The position numbers were made by a program, and so were the translations under genes. DNA of 33,498 nt from a virus, in the IMG/VR virus record IMGVR_UViG_3300030117_007486, positions 1 to 33,498 of that record; one strand, 5' to 3'. This document shows, in pieces, positions 25,164-30,851 of the stretch. Position 1 is the first letter of the stretch, and each line of letters starts with the position of its first letter. The notes under the pieces were generated by a model that saw nothing but the letters and a program-made list of their open reading frames with translations, was not told the origin of the DNA and did no database searches.

Positions 25164-25737
25164 GTATGTTCGCACATCAGGAAAGATCAAAGGACTATTA
25201 TCCAAATCGGGTAGTCGCTTCTCCATTGATAATATTAGTATTGAATCTCCATCTTCTCTCAAAAAGGGCGATGAACTTTCCGGTACTGTTCAATTTTTTT
25301 CGTATCCGGTTCCCAAAACAATTGACACGATTCCCTACTACCACCTCTTTCCCGGAGTTTTGGTGATCGATGTAAATCGAGACTACCTTACTGGTATGAA
25401 TCTTTTTCACCTACCAAGAAAATTTAGAAGTTTTTTTCTTAAAAAAGTTCTCACATCAAAATCTGACGAAGGAGGGAAAATTGATTTTTCATATAATGAA
25501 ATGCTCAGTGAAAAATATCTCTCGGCTGTTGCCAAAAGTTGTGTCAGAAGATATATCATTCCGAGAATGGGGGCAGTATCTTTACAATTGCACCCAGATA
25601 TTTGGGAGGACTTCTTTCTTGGATCAACTTCAAGAATACTTGAGCGTACTTGGAGAAAAAAATCGGCTTCAACTGCGTATAAAAAATCATACGAAGAGAT
25701 TCTAAAAAATATCCTAGATACCTTTGAGAAAACATAA
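25153..25737 (+). CDS. Unrecognised virion/head-associated protein downstream of gp4
   Basis: A 194-residue basic protein. The segment IDTIPYYHLFPGVLVIDVNR, then YLTGMNLFHLPRKFRSFFLK, has the form PYYxxFPxVLxI...GxNLHxL that I recall from small structural proteins of marine T4-like phages, followed by a helical C-terminal part rich in Lys/Arg and aromatic residues. In T4 the DNA-end protector gp2 is next to gp4, so a gp2-like role is possible from position only. It overlaps gp4 by 11 bases, and its stop overlaps the next start (TAATG). No catalytic motif was seen. Confidence 0.5.
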   Translation: MASEYVRTSGKIKGLLSKSGSRFSIDNISIESPSSLKKGDELSGTVQFFSYPVPKTIDTIPYYHLFPGVLVIDVNRDYLTGMNLFHLPRKFRSFFLKKVLTSKSDEGGKIDFSYNEMLSEKYLSAVAKSCVRRYIIPRMGAVSLQLHPDIWEDFFLGSTSRILERTWRKKSASTAYKKSYEEILKNILDTFEKT

Positions 25738-26309
25738 TGGCAGAATTAGGACCGATTAATATTAAAAGATTTACAGGATCCTTGGGTAAGTTTGGAACCC
25801 AAAGGTCGGATCGCTATCGTTTCGAGTTTGTTAATCCCTCCCCAAACTTACAGGCTGCGTGCAGTGCAGCAGGATGGTCTGTGAGAGACTTTATTGAGGA
25901 GTTTGACAACCGTATCCAGTCAATTAATACACCGTCCCAGACGGTCGCTACGAACGCTATTAAAGTAAGCGGCATTGACTATGAGCATCCTTATCAGATG
26001 AATTATGAGGGTGATCTTACGGTCAACTTACTTTTAGATAAAGATTCCCTTCTTCGCAAAACAATGACAAATTGGTTAAATGGAATTTATCCAACGAGGA
26101 CAGGACTTTACACATATCGAACCGATTATGTCTGTGATGCGTATTTGGATATTTTAGACACAAAGGGAGAGATAAATGGACAAAACTCGTTTTTTATTCG
26201 AGAGATTTTTCCAAAGTCTGTTGGTTCTTTTAACTTTGAGGCTACCAACCCACCTTCCCTTGTTCAGTTGCCAGTTACGTTTTCCTTTAAGGAATTTTTC
26301 TTAAGATAA
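25737..26309 (+). CDS. Tail-tube-fold protein, probably baseplate tube initiator (gp54-like)
   Basis: A 190-residue protein with a tail-tube-type pattern: RYRFEFVNPSPNLQAACSAA near the start, a long strand pair around YEGDLTVNLLLDKDSLLRKT with MTNWLNGIYP, a domain repeat YLDILDTKGE, then IREIFPKSVGSFNFEATNPP and a final strand LPVTFSFKEFFLR. Tube proteins (T4 gp19) and the gp48/gp54 initiators share this fold. Because it sits with gp26 and the tape measure rather than with sheath gp18 and portal gp20, the initiator role is more likely than the main tube. T4 gp54 is longer (320 residues), so the exact assignment is uncertain. Confidence 0.55.
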   Translation: MAELGPINIKRFTGSLGKFGTQRSDRYRFEFVNPSPNLQAACSAAGWSVRDFIEEFDNRIQSINTPSQTVATNAIKVSGIDYEHPYQMNYEGDLTVNLLLDKDSLLRKTMTNWLNGIYPTRTGLYTYRTDYVCDAYLDILDTKGEINGQNSFFIREIFPKSVGSFNFEATNPPSLVQLPVTFSFKEFFLR

Positions 26310-26322
26310 TGAAAGGATTATT

Positions 26323-27015
26323 ATGAGCATTCCAATTATTGTGACACCAAAATATGAAACAAAAATCCCAAGTGGTAAGGTTGTTTCTTTTCGACCTTTT
26401 CTTGTGAAAGAAGAAAAAGTTATGTTGATGATGAAAGAGTCTGATTCACCAAGAGAAATTATTAGTTGTATTGAAAAAGTTGTTCAGTCTTGCGTGGAGG
26501 ATGACACAAAGGTTCAGGACTTGTCATACTTTGACCTTGAGCATTTGTTCATTCATATGAGAGCAAGGTCAGTGGGCGAAAGCATTGATATTAATTACAC
26601 CTGCGAAAAATGTGAAAAATCATTTCCGCTCGAAGTTCAAATTCAAAACCTGTCATTGAGTAAAGAGTATCCAGAGGAAACAATCGTTATGCTTCAAGAA
26701 AACGTGGGTGTTGAAGTGAAACCTCTAAATGCAGATTCAATCGGAGCCTACACGGGCGAGGAATCTGATGTTTTAACTTTGTCTGAGAGTGTGATTAAAA
26801 CAGTTTTCAATGATCAAAATGTTTATAATTTTAACGACTTCACTAAGCAAGAGAGAGTTGAATTCATTGAATCCTTGAGTATCAAACAGATTCAAAAGAT
26901 TGTCGAAAAAATGGAAGAGTTTCCGAGGTGTGTGATTAAACAATCTTGTAAATGCACACATTGTGATGAAAATCTGGACATTGAAGTGGAGGGCTTACAG
27001 AATTTTTTTACTTGA
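26323..27015 (+). CDS. 26: Tail/hub assembly chaperone gp26
   Basis: A 230-residue protein of the T4 gp26 baseplate family (PF12322 type): it opens IIVTPKYETKIPSGKVVSFR, then SYFDLEHLFIHMRARSVGES. Two cysteine pairs, Cys94-x-x-Cys97 (TCEKCEKSF) and Cys211-x-x-Cys214 (KCTHCDENL), with a further Cys209, suggest a zinc ribbon. In T4 gp26 acts in hub assembly; by order it is the counterpart of lambda G and P2 E, the chaperones made just before the tape measure. The ATG has AAAGGA upstream. The last codons run over a seven-T tract before the stop, and the next frame continues (see the frameshift signal). Confidence 0.85.
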   Translation: MSIPIIVTPKYETKIPSGKVVSFRPFLVKEEKVMLMMKESDSPREIISCIEKVVQSCVEDDTKVQDLSYFDLEHLFIHMRARSVGESIDINYTCEKCEKSFPLEVQIQNLSLSKEYPEETIVMLQENVGVEVKPLNADSIGAYTGEESDVLTLSESVIKTVFNDQNVYNFNDFTKQERVEFIESLSIKQIQKIVEKMEEFPRCVIKQSCKCTHCDENLDIEVEGLQNFFT

Positions 27016-27045
27016 TGATGGGTCACGACTCGATTGCGTCCCATC
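26988..27045 (+). promoter_or_regulatory. Programmed -1 frameshift signal
   Basis: Four elements lie in the right order on the message. GGAGGG (26988-26993) resembles the stimulatory internal Shine-Dalgarno of dnaX and ends 9 bases before the slippery run. T-TTT-TTT (27003-27009) is in the correct phase, with both Phe codons able to slip one base back. A 7-base spacer follows. Then a stem GATGGG (27017-27022) pairs with CCCATC (27040-27045), with an inner ACG/CGT extension. The zero-frame stop codon is at 27013-27015. Slippage would give a fusion of gp26 residues 1-229 with 61 residues of the next frame. Confidence 0.75.
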
Positions 27046-27194
27046 TTCAAATGAATTTTTACTTGATGTTGAAGGCTCAAATGAGTCTTGAAACAATCGG
27101 AAATATGATCCCGTGGGAGAGAATAATTTACGTTAATCTCTACATACAGGACATTGAGAAAGAAAGAAAGGAAATAGAGAAGGGAAGAGCATAA
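27009..27194 (+). CDS. Small chaperone extension/gp51-like ORF, reached by -1 frameshift or reinitiation
   Basis: This frame is -1 relative to gp26. As a frameshift extension it begins at the TAC codon at 27009 and adds 61 residues. As a free gene it would start at ATG 27015, which overlaps the gp26 stop (TGATG), giving 59 residues. The sequence is helical (SHLQMNFYLMLKAQMSLETI, then WERIIYVNLYIQDIEKERKE) and ends with charged helix. The pairing with gp26 and the tape measure directly downstream (TAATG overlap) match the T domain of lambda GT and the P2 E' extension, which bind tape measure protein. T4 gp51 is much larger and similarity to it was not seen. Confidence 0.65.
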   Translation, partial: YLMMGHDSIASHLQMNFYLMLKAQMSLETIGNMIPWERIIYVNLYIQDIEKERKEIEKGRA

Positions 27195-28834
27195 TGGCTG
27201 AATTTGAAGGACTAGACCCAAACTCCGAACGAGATGAAATCAGAGATATTATCTCGGCTTTGTCGCAGGGTAATGCGGGTGAAGATAAACTTGAAAAAGA
27301 TATCTCAGACATCAAAAGTAATGTTGATGTAATCGTATCTAAAACAATGACTGGTCCCTCAAAGGAAGAGCGAGAAGAGGATGTTCGGCAACAAAAGAGT
27401 AATGCTAACTATTTGGCTAATCTCTTAGCGGAAAAACTTTTTAATGTTTTTGGTTCGCAACTTGAAAAACTTAAAGAAATTGCCCAAAATACTAAACCAC
27501 TCACCGAAGAAGGATTTAAAGTTCCCCTTTTGCCTGCGGCATTAGCGAGTGGAGTCGCCGCCGCTGGTGTTGGTCGGCAAGTCGCAGCGGCACAGGCAAT
27601 TAAAGACAGTAGAATTATTCGTGGGTCTTTTATCAGAGGTGTCAGAAACCCGTTGACAAGATTATTTAGAGCGATTGGTAATATTTCTTTCGGCAGAAGC
27701 GGTGACTCAATTAGAGTCAGGCTCATTTCACTTCGTGTTCAATTCACAGAATTTTTCAAAAGACTTAATGCAAGATTTTTCGGATCTGGTGAAAACACAC
27801 TTTTTTCAAGAATACAAAGATTCTTTGGCAATATTCGTAAAGCGTTTGGACCAACAGGAAGAATTGGAAGGCTATTTGCACAGGGAGGTGCATTTGCAAG
27901 TGTGTCTAATTTATTCAAAAATGTCGGCGGTGTGCTAGTTAAAGTTAAACCATTCCTGAGAAGTCTGTTTAGATTTGTTCCTTTCCTCGGACAACTACTC
28001 ATCGCATTTGACGCTATCACCGGATTTATCAGAGGATTTACCGCAGAGGATGGTGGATTTTTGAAAGGCATCAGACAAGCCTTTGCCAGCGTAATCGAAG
28101 GTCTATCCTTTGGGCTTCTATCTGAAGAGGGTGTGATGGGCTTCTTTGACAAAGTTATTAAAGGTTTTACAGATTTCTTTGGAGCGATTGTTCACTTTGT
28201 TGAATTTAAGGCACTGCCTTTCTTTACAGAAACAATACCAGATGTTTTCAATAAGGTAAAATTATTCTTTGTGAAAACACTACCTGATTTTTTCTCAGTG
28301 ACACTCCCGGGATTAGTTAAACTAGCAGTTGCAAATGCAGCCTTTTTCTTTAAAGACACAATACCCACTGCCTTTACGAATCTGGTGGATCGTGTCAAGA
28401 TTATGGTGAACAATGTCGCAGCGACCTTGATGGAGGGTATTGCAGGCATCATTGACGATATTAATAGTAGACTTAGTTTCTTTGGAGTTGAAATTGGTGG
28501 CACAGAGGCTCTTCGTGGTGGTGCAGCAGCATCTCGAAATTTAAGTGCTGATCTTGAGAATCAAATTATTAATCGAGCGGCAGCATCACAGGGAAGACTT
28601 GAAAATATTCGTCGTGACATCACATCTGAAATGGAAAGAAAGATGGCTGCAAGAGATAGAGTTTTTGAGGCACGACAAAGAGCCGATAACGCTGGAGTAT
28701 CACCAACCGTGATTGTGCAAAATAGCACCACTCCAGTCAGTAATAATTTTGCTCTTGAGTCCTCTCCCTCTGCATCCACTTCAGATATGGAAGCCGCTGT
28801 TCACGCGATGCAAGGTATCGCCTTTGGTGGATAA
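27194..28834 (+). CDS. 29: Tail tape measure protein, gp29-like
   Basis: A 546-residue protein (T4 gp29 is 590). It has an acidic, coiled N-terminus (EKDISDIKSNVDVIVSK), a basic Arg/Phe-rich middle with repeating FF/FR pairs (TRLFRAIGNISFGRSGD, NARFFGSGENTLFSRIQRFF), hydrophobic helices (RFVPFLGQLLIAFDAITGFI near residue 270), a run of F/P-rich amphipathic repeats (ALPFFTETIPDVFNKVKLFF then KTLPDFFSVTLPGLVKL) and a charged coiled C-terminus. This is the usual make-up of a tape measure, which fixes tail length and occupies the tube. The chaperone pair immediately upstream supports the call. Its start overlaps the preceding stop by one base. A length near that of gp29 predicts a tail slightly shorter than T4's. 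Confidence 0.72.
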   Translation: MAEFEGLDPNSERDEIRDIISALSQGNAGEDKLEKDISDIKSNVDVIVSKTMTGPSKEEREEDVRQQKSNANYLANLLAEKLFNVFGSQLEKLKEIAQNTKPLTEEGFKVPLLPAALASGVAAAGVGRQVAAAQAIKDSRIIRGSFIRGVRNPLTRLFRAIGNISFGRSGDSIRVRLISLRVQFTEFFKRLNARFFGSGENTLFSRIQRFFGNIRKAFGPTGRIGRLFAQGGAFASVSNLFKNVGGVLVKVKPFLRSLFRFVPFLGQLLIAFDAITGFIRGFTAEDGGFLKGIRQAFASVIEGLSFGLLSEEGVMGFFDKVIKGFTDFFGAIVHFVEFKALPFFTETIPDVFNKVKLFFVKTLPDFFSVTLPGLVKLAVANAAFFFKDTIPTAFTNLVDRVKIMVNNVAATLMEGIAGIIDDINSRLSFFGVEIGGTEALRGGAAASRNLSADLENQIINRAAASQGRLENIRRDITSEMERKMAARDRVFEARQRADNAGVSPTVIVQNSTTPVSNNFALESSPSASTSDMEAAVHAMQGIAFGG

Positions 28835-28842
28835 TTAAAAAA

Positions 28843-28860
28843 CCCCCGCCGAAGCGGGGG
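28843..28860 (-). terminator. Intrinsic terminator of the gp33-gp32 unit (UUCG loop)
   Basis: A 7-bp GC stem (CCCCCGC with GCGGGGG) lies in the gap between the tape measure gene (rightward) and gp32 (leftward). Read leftward the loop is UUCG closed by C-G, an unusually stable tetraloop, and the stem is followed by TTTTTT, so it is a strong terminator for the gp32 message. Read rightward the same stem is followed by TCTTAG, so termination of the tape measure message would be weaker but is possible. Confidence 0.85.
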
Positions 28861-28867
28861 TCTTAGG

Positions 28868-28892
28868 GATTCCATCTCTGTCAAATGGAATC
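28868..28892 (-). other. Second inverted repeat over the gp32 stop codon
   Basis: GATTCCAT (28868-28875) and ATGGAATC (28885-28892) are perfectly complementary, with a 9-base loop. The repeat lies 7 bases from the terminator stem and includes two bases of the gp32 stop codon. Two tandem hairpins at the message end could protect it from 3' exonucleases. There is no U-run of its own. Confidence 0.5.
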
Positions 28893-29793
28893 AGTCCTCG
28901 GCTGCGAGCCGTTGGAAGTAGTCAAGTGCAGACTCTTCCGAATCAGGCTGGACTTCCTCACGATCCACCTGACCACCACCAGAAACCGTATCCTCAGTTT
29001 GGGAAACTGGTGCTTCATTGACAGACACGCTTTCGGCTGTCGTAGTCGGCTGCGAGCCGCCGAGAACACTCTCAAGACGAGTCTTCAACTCATCATAAGA
29101 TTTGTAGTTTGCCGGATCGACAAACTCGCTGAGAGCATACTGTTGCTCCCAGATTGCCTTCAACTTCTCTTCATCACCATCAAAGAGAGCGGAAGGGGAA
29201 TCAAACTCCGACTTGTCGTAGTTGGGATAACCAGCGACCTTGCGTTGACGCAAGCGGAAGTTTGCTCCTTGCCAGAAGTCGAATGGAACGATTGGTTCTT
29301 CATCGGCAAACTCTGGCTTCATAGCATCCATAATCTTCTGATGAATCTTCATCCCATAACGATACAGGAAAACCTTACCGTTGTTTTCGGGATTGCCAGA
29401 ATCATTGATGACAAGGATGTTGGACACAAAGTTCTTCTTTCTCTTATACTTCTGAGAAACAAGATCCTTGTTGGATTGCAAACCACTGTTCCAAAGTTTA
29501 CTGTTCATTTCCGAAACCGGATCTTTCTCACCAAAAGTGGTGCGAGAGTTTTCAATGAACCAGCCACCCGGACCTTGGAATGCGTGATTGAAATACAGAA
29601 CCCAAGCATCCTCTTCACCCGATGCTTCGGGCAAGAAACGAATCACTGCACTTGCGGTTCCTGCGTCATCAACGGTCGGTCGCCAAAAGCGATCATCCTT
29701 GTATGACTTCTTTTCTCCTTCATCCATTGACGTAAGTTTCTGGATGAGAGCATCTTTGTTTTCACTGCGACGTTTTAATTCTTCAAATGACAT
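28891..29793 (-). CDS. 32: Single-stranded DNA-binding protein gp32
   Basis: A 300-residue protein (T4 gp32 is 301). The start at 29793 is chosen because AGGAG lies 9 bases upstream and the protein then begins MSFEELKRRSENKDALIQKL, a basic N-terminal cooperativity domain. The core matches T4: SAVIRFLPEAS, NHAFQGPGGWFIEN, KNFVSNILVINDSGNPENNG, KVFLYRYGMKIHQKI, FWQGANFRLRQRKVAGYPNY. The C-terminus is acidic (VDREEVQPDSEESALDYFQ), the tail that recruits replication partners. The three zinc-binding cysteines of T4 gp32 are absent: T4 IENC...CPVC is here IENS...DPVS, although the histidine in NHAF remains. It lies downstream of gp33 and ends at a strong terminator. Confidence 0.93.
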   Translation of the reverse strand: MSFEELKRRSENKDALIQKLTSMDEGEKKSYKDDRFWRPTVDDAGTASAVIRFLPEASGEEDAWVLYFNHAFQGPGGWFIENSRTTFGEKDPVSEMNSKLWNSGLQSNKDLVSQKYKRKKNFVSNILVINDSGNPENNGKVFLYRYGMKIHQKIMDAMKPEFADEEPIVPFDFWQGANFRLRQRKVAGYPNYDKSEFDSPSALFDGDEEKLKAIWEQQYALSEFVDPANYKSYDELKTRLESVLGGSQPTTTAESVSVNEAPVSQTEDTVSGGGQVDREEVQPDSEESALDYFQRLAAED

Positions 29794-29840
29794 AACTGTT
29801 TTCTCCTGTTTTAGTTGTTGTTGTCTGTTGTCGGACAGTT
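29794..29840 (-). promoter_or_regulatory. A/C-rich gp32 leader, possible autogenous operator
   Basis: Between the predicted transcription start and the gp32 ATG the message reads through repeated ACAAC units (GACAACAGACAACAACAAC) and then ACAGGAG. It is nearly free of strong secondary structure apart from a weak CTGT/ACAG pairing at its 5' end. T4 gp32 represses its own translation by binding cooperatively to an unstructured leader that includes the ribosome binding site, nucleated at a pseudoknot. The composition here suits the first part of that mechanism; no clear pseudoknot was found. Confidence 0.4.
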
Positions 29841-29846
29841 GTAGTA

Positions 29847-29874
29847 ATTGTAATCGGGTCTGAACCCTTGTCAA
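29847..29874 (-). promoter_or_regulatory. sigma70-like promoter for gp32
   Basis: On the minus strand a perfect TTGACA (29874-29869) and TACAAT (29852-29847, five of six bases of the -10 consensus) are separated by 16 bases. Transcription would start near 29840, about 47 bases before the gp32 ATG. The -35 box overlaps the end of gp33, so gp32 can be made independently of gp33 with host polymerase, as expected for an early/middle replication gene. Confidence 0.65.
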
Positions 29875-30098
29875 GACCCATCTGAAAATAATTTTGGGGT
29901 GCGTGGAAGTAGATTTATATTTTCGGCTTCCACACGAATTTTTTCAATAATTGGCTTTGATAGATATTTTGCCGCGAGTTCTGGTTCAATGTCCATTTCT
30001 TCGCAAAGTAGATTAATTGTATCCATATACCCATCACCAGTTTTTAGAACCCTTTCTTCAACTTTTCGTGAGAAAGTTTTTTCTAAATCTTCAAACAT
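29871..30098 (-). CDS. 33: Late-transcription coactivator gp33
   Basis: A 75-residue acidic protein. I choose the ATG at 30098 (MFEDLEKTFSRKVEERV) because GAGGTG lies 5 bases upstream; a GTG two codons earlier overlaps that ribosome binding site. The C-terminal half reads CEEMDIEPELAAKYLSKPII, then EKIRVEAENINLLPR, which parallels T4 gp33 (IIEKIQSEAIDENLLRP). gp33 bridges RNA polymerase and the sliding clamp gp45 and, with the sigma-like gp55, activates late promoters. T4 gp33 is 112 residues, so this is a short form. It lies upstream of gp32 with a TACATA palindrome in front of it. Confidence 0.82.
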   Translation of the reverse strand: MFEDLEKTFSRKVEERVLKTGDGYMDTINLLCEEMDIEPELAAKYLSKPIIEKIRVEAENINLLPRTPKLFSDGS

Positions 30099-30110
30099 AT
30101 TCACCTCGCA

Positions 30111-30123
30111 TACATATTATGTA
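30111..30123. promoter_or_regulatory. Palindromic TACATA-T-TATGTA element between gp33 and the next rightward gene
   Basis: A perfect 6-bp inverted repeat with a 1-base spacer in the 42-base divergent gap. One TACATA points leftward, 19 bases before the gp33 ATG; the other points rightward, 24 bases before the ATG at 30141, with GGAG between. It is the same half-site as at the other divergent junction in this window. It could be a back-to-back late promoter or an operator. Confidence 0.5.
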
Positions 30124-30140
30124 GTACGGAGTATACACCT

Positions 30141-30851
30141 ATGTCACAGTTTCAGCAAGACAATGTTCGATTAAATCCCGGTCTTTCCGGAGCAAGCGTA
30201 GCGACCGATTATGTGTCCGCAAAAGACTCACATTACCAAATTGTAAAACTTGACTTTGGTGATGAGAACTCATTTTCTCAAGTATCAAACCAAAATCCAC
30301 TCCCTGTAAATATCCAAGGAATCAACAGCACTTTCAATACTTTGCCGGTTGCCGGTAACACGAACGGTGGGGCTGTTCTGGTATCTGGAACATTTGGATT
30401 TACAGGATCTATTTCTGGGGATCAATTTGGAGTGACCCTTACCGCTATCACTGGTGGTGTCACCTTCGGAATTGTTAACGCACCCGGAACCACGCTGAGT
30501 GTCACTGATTCACAAATTGTCGTAAAGAGTGTCGTGCTTCCAACGTCGCTCACTATGGGTTCGAGGGTCATCAGCGGTTCATCCCCATCAATTCTGACTC
30601 TCTCAGGATTCTCTTGTGAAACAGGAATTAAAGTTAAAAACTTCGCGGGCTTGACGAACAGTGGTGCTATTTTAACAGTAAGTAATTCAGATTATTCCGC
30701 GACAGGTAAAACTGCAAATGCTTATATGCTGCTTCCCGGCGAGGAAATTTTTATCGAAGTAAGTGATATTGATAAACTTAGATTCTCCGCCATTCTTGAT
30801 CCATTCAACCCCACAAGGCAACTGGTCACACTTTCTTATCAGGCTTCATAA
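30141..30851 (+). CDS. Putative virion protein of unknown function
   Basis: A 236-residue protein rich in Gly, Ser, Thr and Val, with predicted beta structure throughout. The N-terminal stretch DSHYQIVKLDFGDENSFSQV then SNQNPLPVNIQG resembles a short module (HxQxVKL...NPLPV) common at the start of phage structural and decoration proteins. The end (MLLPGEEIFIEVSDIDKLRF) looks like a beta-sandwich edge. I do not recognise the family beyond that. GGAG lies 9 bases before the ATG. It heads a coupled three-gene unit (TAATG, then TGATG overlaps), so the three products probably act together. Confidence 0.55.
   Translation: MSQFQQDNVRLNPGLSGASVATDYVSAKDSHYQIVKLDFGDENSFSQVSNQNPLPVNIQGINSTFNTLPVAGNTNGGAVLVSGTFGFTGSISGDQFGVTLTAITGGVTFGIVNAPGTTLSVTDSQIVVKSVVLPTSLTMGSRVISGSSPSILTLSGFSCETGIKVKNFAGLTNSGAILTVSNSDYSATGKTANAYMLLPGEEIFIEVSDIDKLRFSAILDPFNPTRQLVTLSYQAS

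Noticed and set aside
28885-29706. A 273-residue open frame on the plus strand opposite gp32
   Set aside because: It is the complement of the well-supported gp32 gene, has no recognisable motif or ribosome binding site, and its composition mirrors the gp32 codons.
29912-29919. TATAAATC on the minus strand inside gp33 as a late promoter for gp32
   Set aside because: It matches seven of eight bases of the T4 late motif but lies in coding sequence and differs from the TACATA form used elsewhere; kept only as a weak possibility.
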